A DNA stretch of 41,924 nt, from contig JBBQRG010000016.1 in assembly GCA_038215095.1 (NCBI GenBank), forward strand, positions 1-41,924. Direction: 5' to 3'. Below, piece after piece: positions 1-7,887 of this stretch (positions are counted from its first letter, which is position 1; every line of letters starts with the position of its first letter). The notes under the pieces were generated by a model. That model saw only the letters and a list, made by a program, of their open reading frames with translations, searched no databases and was not told where the DNA came from. Both the position numbers and the translations under genes were made by a program. The DNA comes from DATACN01 sp038215095. Lineage in GTDB: Bacteria; Actinomycetota; Thermoleophilia; Solirubrobacterales; Thermoleophilaceae.

Positions 1-333
1 CCTCCGCGGGGCAGCGCTTTCCGTTACAAGCTCTCCGACCCGGCCACCGTTACGATTCAGATCTACCGAGTGCTGCCTGGGCGCAAGACCGGCCGTGGCT
101 GCGTACCCGATCGGCACCTGCTGAAGCACCGGCGGCGCTGCAGACGCCTGGTTCGCAAGGGCAAGCTCACGCGCCGCGCGCGCGCCGGACCGAACAAGAC
201 CGCTTTCCTCGGCCGCATCGGGCGGCGGGCCCTCAAGCCCGGCCACTATAAAGCCAAGCTCACCGCTCGCGCCGCATTGGCGCTGCACCCTTCGCGCGCA
301 CGAACCATCACCTTCACCGTCCTCCCCGGGTGA
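1..333 (+). CDS. C-terminal part of a secreted-type repeat/domain protein (5' end outside window)
   Basis: The frame is open from base 1 and ends with TGA at 331-333. The visible 110 residues start with a beta-strand-like stretch (FRYKLSDPATVTIQIYR), followed by a basic segment with two cysteines (GRGCV and RRRCRRL) and a closing YKAKLTARA strand. This layout resembles extracytoplasmic beta-sandwich domains often seen in Solirubrobacterales secreted proteins, where a 'sensitive to cell wall' style strand precedes a Cys pair. That comparison is from memory of the family style and no enzymatic function can be assigned. The start, signal peptide and any further domains are outside the window. 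Confidence 0.6.
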   Translation, partial: PPRGSAFRYKLSDPATVTIQIYRVLPGRKTGRGCVPDRHLLKHRRRCRRLVRKGKLTRRARAGPNKTAFLGRIGRRALKPGHYKAKLTARAALALHPSRARTITFTVLPG

Positions 334-418
334 GGGTCGCCATATCGGGGCCCTCCATGCGGATCCGATTGGAGCCTATTATGGACGGCTGCCGGTCGGG
401 CATGACGGCCGTCACGAG

Positions 419-562
419 GCAACATTTGGGCAACGCACCCCATGGAAACCCGACGAACTCGATCGGAGCGGATCTGGCTCAACGGGCGAAGCGCCGGACG
501 CGGACGCATTCCGACGAACTCTGGCGGCAAGCTACGGAACCGAAGGTCACAGGTTCGAATCC
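419..562 (+). repeat. Left copy of a 144-bp imperfect direct repeat ending in a tRNA-Arg(ACG) 3' half
   Basis: This copy aligns without gaps to 1224-1367. The first 24 bases and the last 32 bases are identical, with shorter identical blocks between. The right end carries the anticodon loop CTACGGA (anticodon ACG), the 3' strand of the anticodon stem, a five-base variable loop and a T-arm ACAGG-TTCGAAT-CCTGT. Here the tRNA part continues to about 574 with a GGGCGC acceptor 3' strand. No D-arm or 5' acceptor strand lies upstream, so this is a tRNA fragment and not a functional gene. Such 3' fragments are typical att remnants left by tRNA-targeting integrases. Apart from this repeat, the gene-free stretch 334-761 shows nothing I can support. 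Confidence 0.7.
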
Positions 563-761
563 TGTCGGGCGCGCCTTAGCGGCAGTTTCTGCGTTGCTGA
601 GCGGCACGCGGAAACAGCGAGACGCCTGAGCAAGCAACCAAGAGGGCAATACGCCGGTTGCCACACATTCTTTGGTCGTCGCTGCGAGGTATTCCCGACT
701 TTCTGCTCACAAGCCCCACGCCGACTACGCTGCGGTTCTTGGACATCAAGGGAGGAGTTCC

Positions 762-1196
762 ATGAGTCCCGAGGAGAACAAGGCGCTGGTCCGGCGCTTT
801 TACGAGGAGATCGATCAGGGGAACCTGGCGGCGATGGACGAGCTTGTGGCTGAGGACTACATGAACCACCACCCACCGCCGTTTCCGGGGCTGCCGGGCG
901 GGCGTGAAGGGCTCAAGCAGGCGTTCAAGATCTTCTGGGAGGCCACGCCGGGCCACCACGAGATCGAGGACCAGATCGCCGAGGGCGAGAAGGTGGTGAC
1001 TCGCCTCACTGCGCATGGACGCCACGAGGGGGAGCTGCCAGGCCCGATCCCGCCGACGGGCAAGGAGCTTCACATGTCGGCCGTGGCGATCCATCGCGTC
1101 GCTGACGGCAAGCTCGTCGAGCACTGGTCGGGTACGGACGAGCTGGGGCTACTGCAACAGCTTGGGGTCATCTCCCTTCCGCAACCGGGGAGCTAA
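762..1196 (+). CDS. SnoaL-like ester cyclase / NTF2-fold protein
   Basis: A 144-residue protein. The ATG at 762 is preceded by a strong GGAGGAG ribosome binding site at 751-757, which fixes this start against upstream in-frame alternatives. The sequence has the SnoaL/NTF2 pattern: an N-terminal helix NKALVRRFYEEIDQGN, the segment DELVAEDYMNHHPP, and a later strand pair ending VEHWSGTDELGLLQQLG. Family members are small alpha+beta barrels that act as polyketide cyclases, hydrolases or of unknown role, and the substrate cannot be told from sequence. The gene sits alone between the two copies of a tRNA-fragment repeat, so it may be cargo of a decayed insertion. Length fits the family. Confidence 0.85.
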   Translation: MSPEENKALVRRFYEEIDQGNLAAMDELVAEDYMNHHPPPFPGLPGGREGLKQAFKIFWEATPGHHEIEDQIAEGEKVVTRLTAHGRHEGELPGPIPPTGKELHMSAVAIHRVADGKLVEHWSGTDELGLLQQLGVISLPQPGS

Positions 1197-1223
1197 GCCT
1201 TGCCGCAGTCCACCTCGTAGCGG

Positions 1224-1367
1224 GCAACATTTGGGCAACGCACCCCACGGAGTCCAGACGAACTCGGACGAGAGGACTCTGCCTCAGCAGCCGACGGATT
1301 GGACGCGGACGCACTCCAACGCACTCTGGCGCCGAGCTACGGAACCGAAGGTCACAGGTTCGAATCC
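1224..1367 (+). repeat. Right copy of the 144-bp direct repeat with tRNA-Arg(ACG) 3' fragment
   Basis: Ungapped partner of 419-562 at a constant offset of 805 bases. The identical 32-base right end covers the anticodon loop, variable loop and 5' part of the T-arm. After GAATCC the two copies diverge, and this copy does not complete the T-stem or acceptor strand. The two copies bracket the SnoaL-like gene. I read them as att-site-like scars of one or two integration events at a tRNA-Arg(ACG) gene. The alternative is a segmental duplication of a scar. Confidence 0.65.
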
Positions 1368-1421
1368 ACAGAGACCCAGCGGGGCCCGGCGGGGCGGAGA
1401 TTGAACATTAGAATCGCGGCC

Positions 1422-1520
1422 GTGCCGTTCACGCTCAGGAACCTCAAGGAGGATCTGGAGGATCTCGGGTCCAACTTCGACGGCGCGCCGGACCTGGAGT
1501 TCCGCCTGGACACGGCCTGA
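1422..1520 (+). pseudogene. Truncated cupin-domain protein, N-terminal fragment
   Basis: A GTG at 1422 opens a 32-codon frame reading VPFTLRNLKEDLEDLG and then a short acidic tail before TGA at 1518. This matches the N-terminus of small actinobacterial cupin proteins (about 115-130 residues) that continue into an HxH metal-binding cupin core. Here the core is missing: the frame stops just where the cupin domain should begin, and the next gene starts 45 bases later. No close ribosome binding site is seen. It lies next to the right tRNA-fragment repeat, consistent with loss during rearrangement. The match is from memory of the family, so confidence is moderate. Confidence 0.5.
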
Positions 1521-1565
1521 GCGGAGTCGCACTGGCGCTTCCTATACCGCAAACTGTGGGTCCTG

Positions 1566-2549
1566 ATGTTCAAAGCGGTGCTGATCGAGGAGACGGAGGA
1601 CGGTCCGAGCGCGCGGCTCGCGGAGCTGGACGAGGCCGACCTGCCCGACTGCCCGGTGGCCGTCGACGTCGCCTACTCGTCGATCAATTACAAGGACGCC
1701 CTCGCGGTCACGGGCAAGGCGCCGATCGCCCGCACGCTCCCCATGGTCGCCGGCATCGACCTCGCCGGCACGGTCACCGAGTCTGACCAGCCGGGCCCGA
1801 CCGCCGGCGACGAGGTGGTCGTGACGGGCTGCGGGCTGAGTGAGCTCCACTGGGGCGGCCTGGCGCAGCGGGCCCGCCTCGAGCCCGACTGGATCGTGCC
1901 GCTGCCCGAGGCATTCACCACCCACCAGGCCATGCAGATCGGAACCGCGGGCTTCACCGCGATGCTGTGCGTGCTCGCGCTCGAGGATCACGGCGTGGCC
2001 TCCGGTGGCGGGCCGGTGCTCGTGACCGGGGCCGGGGGCGGCGTCGGCGGCATCGCGATCGCGCTGCTCGCCAAGCTCGGGTACGAGGTGGTGGCATCTA
2101 CCGGCCGCTCCTCCGAGGCCGATTACCTCCGCGGCCTGGGCGCCTCGGACGTGATCGATCGCGAGGAGCTGTCCGAGCCGGGCAAGCCGCTCGCCAAGGA
2201 GCGCTGGGCTGGTGCCGTCGACACCGTCGGTGGGCAGACGCTCGCCAGCGCGTGCTCCACGACGAGCTACGGCGGGACGGTCGCCGCGTGCGGCAACGCG
2301 GGCGGCATGGAGCTGCCCGCAAACGTCGCGCCGTTCATCCTGCGCGGGGTCACGCTCGCCGGGGTCGACAGCGTTCAGACCCCGCGCGAGCGGCGCCTCG
2401 AGGCCTGGCGCCGCCTCGGCGAGGACCTGGATGCGTCAAGCCTCGACACTCTCACCGAGGACGTCGGGCTGACAGAGGTGCTGGACTGCGCCCCGCGGTT
2501 GCTGGACGGGAAGGTGCGCGGCCGCCTCGTGGTCGACACGAGCCGCTAA
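1566..2549 (+). CDS. acuI: YhdH/AcuI-type NADPH-dependent quinone oxidoreductase-like (acrylyl-CoA reductase family)
   Basis: A 327-residue zinc-free medium-chain dehydrogenase/reductase. The N-terminal GroES-like part carries SSINYKDALAVTG and VAGIDLAGTV, typical of YhdH/AcuI. The Rossmann domain begins with VLVTGAGGGVGGIAI, and the Tyr/Thr-rich adenine-phosphate region ASTGRSSE suggests NADPH. Family members reduce acryloyl-CoA or related enones in the cytosol; AcuI acts in propionate/DMSP assimilation and YhdH has an unclear substrate. The gene stands alone on the plus strand, convergent with paiB. The ATG at 1566 follows the truncated cupin closely. Family assignment is strong, substrate is inferred only. 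Confidence 0.88.
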   Translation: MFKAVLIEETEDGPSARLAELDEADLPDCPVAVDVAYSSINYKDALAVTGKAPIARTLPMVAGIDLAGTVTESDQPGPTAGDEVVVTGCGLSELHWGGLAQRARLEPDWIVPLPEAFTTHQAMQIGTAGFTAMLCVLALEDHGVASGGGPVLVTGAGGGVGGIAIALLAKLGYEVVASTGRSSEADYLRGLGASDVIDREELSEPGKPLAKERWAGAVDTVGGQTLASACSTTSYGGTVAACGNAGGMELPANVAPFILRGVTLAGVDSVQTPRERRLEAWRRLGEDLDASSLDTLTEDVGLTEVLDCAPRLLDGKVRGRLVVDTSR

Positions 2550-2557
2550 CTGGGACC

Positions 2558-3175
2558 TCATCGCTCCTCCTCGAGCGCGCGCTGCATGTCGTCGGCGAGC
2601 GCGTCGTTGCGGTACGGGCCGTCCCGCCGCAGGGCGGCGAGCACCTGTTGCCGGGACACGGGGTCCTTGTCCTGGCTCATCTTCACCTTGCACACGAAGC
2701 GGCTGATCGGCAGGCGCAGGCCGACTGTGCCCTTGGAGAGCTTCGCGCCGAACTCCTGGTCGAGCAGCAGCGGCCGGTCCACATGGCGCTCGAAGTGCTC
2801 GACCAGGCGGGTCAGGACGCGGAGGTTCTCCTCCGCGTCGAGCAGCTGCGGAACGCCGTAGCAGTGCGCCACCGTGAAGTTCCAGGTCGGCGCGGGCGTC
2901 ATGCCCTCCACGTACCAGCTCGGCGACACGTAGCCGTGCGGACCGGCGACGATCAGCAGCATCTCCTCGTCGCCGAACCGGTGCACGGTCTCGTCGGGGC
3001 GGCCGACGTGCGTGAGCACCGCGAGGCCGTCGGCCTCCTCGTCGAGCAGCACGGGGTAGTGCGAGGCGACGAGCTCGCCACCCGCCTGGCTGACGATCGT
3101 CGCCCACGGGTTCTCGGCGATCAGCCGCCGCACGACCGCCTCGTCCGTGGTCGCGTGGAACGGGTTGTGGCGCAT
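2558..3175 (-). CDS. paiB: PaiB family FMN-binding regulator/oxidoreductase
   Basis: 205 residues, the usual length for PaiB. The start MRHNPFHATTDEAVVRRLI and the downstream segments ASHYPVLLD, VAGPHGYVSPSWY and TWNFTVAHCYG are hallmark blocks of this split-barrel flavin-binding family. In Bacillus subtilis, PaiB is described as a negative regulator of sporulation and protease genes acting with the acetyltransferase PaiA. Many family members are isolated genes and may simply be FMN- or haem-binding oxidoreductases. No PaiA-like gene is nearby. The gene is convergent with the acuI-like gene (8-bp gap) and divergent from the VOC gene, with only 37 bp between starts. Confidence 0.88.
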   Translation of the reverse strand: MRHNPFHATTDEAVVRRLIAENPWATIVSQAGGELVASHYPVLLDEEADGLAVLTHVGRPDETVHRFGDEEMLLIVAGPHGYVSPSWYVEGMTPAPTWNFTVAHCYGVPQLLDAEENLRVLTRLVEHFERHVDRPLLLDQEFGAKLSKGTVGLRLPISRFVCKVKMSQDKDPVSRQQVLAALRRDGPYRNDALADDMQRALEEER

Positions 3176-3212
3176 CCGCGGAGTCTGGCATCAGCCGCTC
3201 TACATTCCGGCT

Positions 3213-3653
3213 ATGCCTCGTCTATACAGACTTCATGCGGACTCGTCCTACCTCGAGACACCTCGCGTGTTCGTCCGGGTCTTCTGCGCCCCCGGAAAGC
3301 TTGCCGAAACGGTCAGCTTCTACGAGACCTTGACCTCGACGAAGCTGGACATGGACATGGACATCCCCGAGGGCGGCCTGCACGTGGTCGCCGTCGGACA
3401 GTTCCTCATCCTCGAACTCGACCGGGAGAAGCACGCGCTCGCTGTCGAGACGACCGCCACCGTGCTGAATGCCAACCTCGACGAGGCGGCGGCGCGTCAG
3501 ATCGCGGAAGGCGCAGAGGTCGTCGAGGCACGCTGGGAGTCACCCGTGGGACCGGGGATTCGCCTCCGCCATCCGGACGGCCTGCTTGTCGAATACGTCG
3601 AGCACCGCCCAAGCCCTAGCGACGTAAGCGAGCCAAGCCCATCGCTTCGCTGA
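3213..3653 (+). CDS. VOC-superfamily (glyoxalase/bleomycin-resistance fold) protein
   Basis: 146 residues from the ATG at 3213; a GTG at 3267 (before FVRVFC) would give a shorter form and fits the usual family start better. The pattern RVFVRVFCAPGKLAETVSFYE, then VAVGQFLILELD and IRLRHPDGLLVEYVEH, is that of a vicinal-oxygen-chelate protein with paired beta-alpha-beta-beta-beta modules. Metal ligands cannot be assigned with confidence. It ends four bases before the GTG of the sigma factor gene, so the two are probably co-transcribed. A small in-frame GACATG repeat encodes DMDMD around residues 46-50. Function is unknown. Confidence 0.75.
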   Translation: MPRLYRLHADSSYLETPRVFVRVFCAPGKLAETVSFYETLTSTKLDMDMDIPEGGLHVVAVGQFLILELDREKHALAVETTATVLNANLDEAAARQIAEGAEVVEARWESPVGPGIRLRHPDGLLVEYVEHRPSPSDVSEPSPSLR

Positions 3654-3657
3654 CCTA

Positions 3658-4908
3658 GTGCCAGGCTCCGATGTCCATCGCGCGATCGACGCGGTCTGGC
3701 GGATCGAGTCCGCCAGGGTGATCGCCAGCGTCGCCCGGGTCGTTCGCGACGTGGGGCTTGCCGAGGACCTCGCGCAGGAGGCGCTCGTGGCCGCGCTCGA
3801 GCAGTGGCCCGAGTCGGGCGTGCCGGACAACCCCGGCGCCTGGCTGACGGGCACCGCCAAGCACCGCGCGATCGACCTGATGCGCAGGCGTGCGACCCTG
3901 GAGCGCAAGCAGCAGGAGATCGGCCGCGCGCTCGAGCGCGAGCAGGACCTCGAGCCGGACCTGGACGCCGCCATCGACGACGAGATCGGCGACGATCTGC
4001 TGCGCCTCGTCTTCGTGACCTGCCATCCGGTGCTCTCGACCGAGGCGCGCGTCGCGCTCACGCTTCGGCTGCTGGGAGCGCTGACCACGGACGAGATCGC
4101 CCGCGCCTTCCTCGTCAAGGAGTCGACGGTTGCCCAGCGGATCGTGCGCGCGAAGCGGACCCTGGCCGAGGCCCAGGTGCCCTTCGAGGTCCCGCCGACG
4201 GACGAGCTGCCCGAACGGCTGGCCGACGTGCTCGAGGTGATCTACCTGGTCTTCAACGAGGGCTACGCCGCCACAGCCGGCGACGACTGGATGCGCCCTG
4301 GGCTGTGCGAGGACGCGCTGCGACTCGGGCGGATCCTGGCTGGCCTGCTGCCGGAGGAGCCGGAGGTGCACGGCCTCGTCGCGCTCATGGAGATCCAGGC
4401 CTCTCGCATGCGCGCGCGAACAGGACCCGGCGGCGAGCCCGTCCTCCTGCTCGACCAGGACCGCTCGCGCTGGGACCAGCTGCTGATCGGCCGCGGCCTC
4501 GCGGCGCTGGAGCGCGCCGAAGGCCTCGGCGGCGCGCTCGGCCCGTACGCGCTGCAGGCAGCGATCGCGGCCTGTCACGCGCGCGCCCGCAAGCCGGGGG
4601 ACACCGACTGGGAGCGGATCGCGGCGCTGTACGCGACGCTCGCGCAGCTCGTACCCTCACCGGTCGTGGAGTTGAATCGAGCGGTCGCGCTGGGGATGGC
4701 GTTCGGCCCGGAAGCCGGCCTCGAGCTCGTGGATTCGCTTGCCTCCGAGCCCTCGCTCGAGGGCTACCACCTGCTGCCGAGCGTCCGCGGCGACCTGCTC
4801 GCCAAGCTAGGCCGCGACGACGAGGCGCGGGCGGAGTTCGAGCGCGCCGCCGAGCTCACCCGTAACGAGCGGGAGCGCGGGGTCCTGCTCGGGCGCGCGG
4901 GGCGCTAG
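3658..4908 (+). CDS. ECF42-type RNA polymerase sigma factor with C-terminal TPR/DUF6596 extension
   Basis: 416 residues, about twice the size of a plain ECF sigma factor. The N-terminal part has the sigma-2 region (AEDLAQEALVAALEQWP) and a WLTGTAKHRAIDLMRR segment. A sigma-4 region follows (LRLLGALTTDEIARAFLVKESTVAQRIVRAKRTL). The long helical tail contains EVIYLVFNEGYAA and TPR-like repeats (DLLAKLGRDDEARAEFERA). This is the ECF42 architecture, in which the tail is thought to control activity instead of an anti-sigma factor. ECF42 genes usually neighbour a YCII/DGPF protein; here the coupled upstream gene is a VOC protein. The GTG start is four bases after the VOC stop, implying translational coupling. 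No anti-sigma gene is visible. Confidence 0.9.
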   Translation: MPGSDVHRAIDAVWRIESARVIASVARVVRDVGLAEDLAQEALVAALEQWPESGVPDNPGAWLTGTAKHRAIDLMRRRATLERKQQEIGRALEREQDLEPDLDAAIDDEIGDDLLRLVFVTCHPVLSTEARVALTLRLLGALTTDEIARAFLVKESTVAQRIVRAKRTLAEAQVPFEVPPTDELPERLADVLEVIYLVFNEGYAATAGDDWMRPGLCEDALRLGRILAGLLPEEPEVHGLVALMEIQASRMRARTGPGGEPVLLLDQDRSRWDQLLIGRGLAALERAEGLGGALGPYALQAAIAACHARARKPGDTDWERIAALYATLAQLVPSPVVELNRAVALGMAFGPEAGLELVDSLASEPSLEGYHLLPSVRGDLLAKLGRDDEARAEFERAAELTRNERERGVLLGRAGR

Positions 4909-4925
4909 CTGCTAATAGTTAGTAA

Positions 4926-6146
4926 GTGAGGCGTCTCAGCCACAGGACCGCCTTTACCGCCCTCGCCGGCACCCTCGTGGTGCTGCTTTTCGCTTCGAGC
5001 GCGCCCTCGCCCCTATACGTCGTCTACCAGCGCCAATGGGGCTTCTCCGCGATCACCCTGACAAGCGTGTTCGCCGTGTACGCGATCGCGCTGCTCGGAG
5101 CGCTGCTCGTGGCCGGCGCGCTGTCCGACCACATCGGCCGCCGCCCCGTGCTGCTGCTGGCGCTCGGCCTCGAACTGGTTGCGATGCTCGCGTTCGCCGA
5201 GGCAAGCGGCGTCGTATGGCTGTTTGCCGCCCGCGTGCTGCAGGGCGTCGCCACCGGCATCGCGATGGGGGCAATCAGCGCGGCGCTGCTGGACCTCCAG
5301 CCCGAGGACAGGCCGTGGCTGGGCGCGCTGGCCGGCGTGGTGGCGCCGATGACGGGGCTCGCGGCCGGCGCGCTGGTCACCGGGGTCCTCGTCCAGTACG
5401 CCCCCAATCCGACGACCTTCGTGTTCTGGCTGCTGTTCGGCGCCTTCGTGGCGGCCGTCGGGGTGGCGCTGCTCGTGCCGGAGACCGTGGACGGCGACGG
5501 CCGCTGGCGGGAGTCCCTGCGCCCGCGAATCGGCGTGCCGCCCCACGTCCGCGGCCCGTTCGTGCGAGCGCTCCCGAGCCTGACCGCCACCTGGGCGCTC
5601 GGCGGCCTGATCCTCTCGCTGGGCCCGTCGCTGACCACGAGCGTGCTCGGCACCACGAGCCACGTGGCCGGCAGCCTACCGATCTTCCTGATCGCCGGCA
5701 TCAGCGCCGTGGCGTCGATCCGGGCGCGCACGCTCAGCGCCCGCACCACGGCGCGGGGCGGCCTGGCGGCGCTGATCGCGGGCATCGCGATGGCCGTCGG
5801 AGCGCTGGCGCTCGGGTCGAACGCGCTCTTCCTGGCGGGCGCCGCCGTCTGCGGGCTGGGCTTCGGGCCGGCCTTCGCGGGCATCTTCCGCTCGCTGACC
5901 GAGCTGGCTCCTGAGGCGCGCCGTGCCGAGCTGGTCTCGTCCGTGCTGACGGTGTCCTACGTCGCGTTCAGCGTGCCCGCGATCATCGCCGGCATCGCCG
6001 TCACCCAGGTCGGCCTGCGCGCCACCGCCGAGGTCTACGGCGTCGTGCTGATCGGCCTCGCCTCGCTCGCGCTGGTGCTCTCCGGCGCGCTCGACGACGG
6101 CCGCGACGAGCTCGCGGGCGCCGCCCGTGAGGGCGTGCGGGCCTAG
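4926..6146 (+). CDS. MFS transporter (12-TM, drug/sugar exporter-like)
   Basis: 406 residues with about twelve hydrophobic segments. MFS motif A appears in the first cytoplasmic loop as GALSDHIGRRPVLL. The central cytoplasmic loop (around residues 187-210) is charged and ends before the second six-helix half. The GTG start at 4926 lies 18 bases after the sigma factor stop, on the same strand, so it may be part of the same transcript and a target of that sigma factor. Substrate cannot be predicted; the general likeness is to DHA1-type efflux proteins. Its 3' end is seven bases from the convergent poxB-like gene. Confidence 0.88.
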   Translation: MRRLSHRTAFTALAGTLVVLLFASSAPSPLYVVYQRQWGFSAITLTSVFAVYAIALLGALLVAGALSDHIGRRPVLLLALGLELVAMLAFAEASGVVWLFAARVLQGVATGIAMGAISAALLDLQPEDRPWLGALAGVVAPMTGLAAGALVTGVLVQYAPNPTTFVFWLLFGAFVAAVGVALLVPETVDGDGRWRESLRPRIGVPPHVRGPFVRALPSLTATWALGGLILSLGPSLTTSVLGTTSHVAGSLPIFLIAGISAVASIRARTLSARTTARGGLAALIAGIAMAVGALALGSNALFLAGAAVCGLGFGPAFAGIFRSLTELAPEARRAELVSSVLTVSYVAFSVPAIIAGIAVTQVGLRATAEVYGVVLIGLASLALVLSGALDDGRDELAGAAREGVRA

Positions 6147-6153
6147 CCGGCGC

Positions 6154-7878
6154 CTAGCCCTCCCTGCTGGTGAGGACCTCCTTGAGCTTGGCCACGGCGA
6201 AGCCCCACGCGTCGCTCGCCTGCACCTTTGGCGGCAGCGACACCTCGTTCGGATTGGTCAGCACGTCGAGCAGCACCGGACCGTCGCTGGCCAGCGCCCG
6301 CGCCACGGCGCCGTCGAGCTCGTGCGGATCGGTCACGCGGATGCCCTCGAGCCCCATGGCGCGCGCGACCTCGGCGAGGTCGGGGTTGTGCAGCAGCGTG
6401 CCGAACTCGGGCAGCCCGCCCTGCTCCTGCTCGAGCTTGACCATGCCGAGCCGGCCGTTGTTGAACACCACGAGCTTCACCGGCAGCTTGTGCGAGACGG
6501 CCGTGAGCAGGTCGCCGAGCAGCATGGTGAGCCCGCCGTCGCCGCAGAAGGCCACCACCTGGCGGTCGCGGTCGAGCGCCTGCGCGCCCAGGGCGTGCGG
6601 CATCGCGTTCGCCATCGAGCCGAGGTTGTAGGAGCCGATCAGGCGGCGCGTGCCGCTCATCGTCACGAAACGCGACAGCCAGACCGTGGCCATGCCGGTG
6701 TCGGAGGTGAAGATCGCGTCGGCGGCGGCGTGGCGGTCGACCGCGGCGGCCACCGCCTCGGGGCGAATCAGGTTCTCGGGGTTGTCCAGCACGGCCCGCG
6801 CCCGGCCCGCGCCCCCCTCGTCGTGTCCTGGGTCGGCCAGCCCGAGCTGGCTCTCGCGCCAGTCGGTAAAGGCCTTGCGGCTCGACTCGAGGTGTCCGCG
6901 ATCCTCCTTCGGGGTCACCAGCTCGAGCAGCTCCTTCAGGGCCAGCTTCGCGTCGCCCACCACGCCGTGCTGGACCGTGGTGCGCCTGCCGATGTGCTCG
7001 CCGCGCTTGTCGATCTGCACCACGACCTTGCCGGTCGGATACCAGTCGCTGTAGGGGAAGTCGGTGCCCACCATGAGCAGCAGATCGGCGCCGTCGAGCG
7101 CCTTGCGCGCGGCCGGGTTGCCGATCAGCCCTGTCTGGCCGACCTCGAACTCGTTGTCGCGCTCGAGGCCCTCCTTCGCCTTCAGCGTCAGCACCATCGG
7201 CGCGGCAAGCCGGTCCGCAAGCGCCAGCAGCTCCTCGCGGGCCTCGCGCGCGCCCATGCCGGCGAGCAGCGCCACCTTGCCGGCGGCGTCGATCTGCGCG
7301 GCGGCGTCGCGCAGGGCGTCCGGGTCCGGGATCACCGGCGGGTGGCTCGACACGAAGCTCGTGGAGATCCCCTTCTCGACCTCCATCCCGCCCACGTCGC
7401 CGGGCAGCGTGAGCACGGCGACGGTGCTCTGCTGCAGCGCCGTCTGGACGGCCTCTTCGAGCAGCCTTGGCAGCTGCTCCGGGCTCGTGAGGGTGCGCGC
7501 CACGGCGGCCACGTCCTTGAACAGCGCGTCGTTGTCGACCTCCTGGAAGAAGTCGCTCCCCACCTCGGGCAGCGGCACCTGGCCGCAGACCGCGAGCACG
7601 GGCGCGCGCGACTTCTTGGCGTCGTAGAGCCCGTTCAGCAGGTGGATCGAGCCCGGGCCGACGGTGCCCATGCACACGCCGAGCCCGCCCGTGAGCTGGG
7701 CCTGGGCGCAGGCCGCGAAGGCCCCAGCCTCCTCGTGGCGCACGCCGATCCACTCCAGGCGCTCCTCGCGCCGGATGGCGTCGGTCACGGGGTTCAGGGC
7801 GTCGCCGACCACGCCCCAGACGCTGTGGACGCCGAGCTCGGGGAGGGCGTCCACGATCAGCTCGGCCACGGTGGTCAT
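6154..7878 (-). CDS. poxB: Thiamine-diphosphate-dependent pyruvate dehydrogenase (quinone)/oxidase-like
   Basis: 574 residues, matching PoxB length. The N-terminal Pyr domain has the catalytic glutamate in GVRHEEAGAFAA (about residue 50). The central Rossmann-like domain follows (LLAGMGAREA). The C-terminal PP domain carries the ThDP/Mg signature starting VAFCGDGGLTML and ending VFNNGRLGM. PoxB-type enzymes decarboxylate pyruvate to acetate and CO2 with FAD and quinone as electron acceptor. The start lies nine bases after the stop of the glutamate-synthase-like gene, so they share an operon. Other family members (acetolactate synthase, oxalyl-CoA decarboxylase) fit less well by overall motif wording. 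Confidence 0.85.
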   Translation of the reverse strand: MTTVAELIVDALPELGVHSVWGVVGDALNPVTDAIRREERLEWIGVRHEEAGAFAACAQAQLTGGLGVCMGTVGPGSIHLLNGLYDAKKSRAPVLAVCGQVPLPEVGSDFFQEVDNDALFKDVAAVARTLTSPEQLPRLLEEAVQTALQQSTVAVLTLPGDVGGMEVEKGISTSFVSSHPPVIPDPDALRDAAAQIDAAGKVALLAGMGAREAREELLALADRLAAPMVLTLKAKEGLERDNEFEVGQTGLIGNPAARKALDGADLLLMVGTDFPYSDWYPTGKVVVQIDKRGEHIGRRTTVQHGVVGDAKLALKELLELVTPKEDRGHLESSRKAFTDWRESQLGLADPGHDEGGAGRARAVLDNPENLIRPEAVAAAVDRHAAADAIFTSDTGMATVWLSRFVTMSGTRRLIGSYNLGSMANAMPHALGAQALDRDRQVVAFCGDGGLTMLLGDLLTAVSHKLPVKLVVFNNGRLGMVKLEQEQGGLPEFGTLLHNPDLAEVARAMGLEGIRVTDPHELDGAVARALASDGPVLLDVLTNPNEVSLPPKVQASDAWGFAVAKLKEVLTSREG

Positions 7879-7887
7879 CGGCTCTCC

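Noticed and set aside
419..575. Complete tRNA-Arg(ACG) gene
   Set aside because: The D-arm and the 5' acceptor strand are missing upstream; only the 3' half is present.
479..664. Minus-strand open frame with the peptide TGFEPVTFGSVA
   Set aside because: This peptide is the well-known spurious translation of the antisense of a tRNA 3' half; it has no support as a protein.
3348..3368. Short GACATG tandem repeat in the VOC gene as a phase-variation tract
   Set aside because: The unit is six bases and in frame, with only about three copies, so copy change would not shift the frame.
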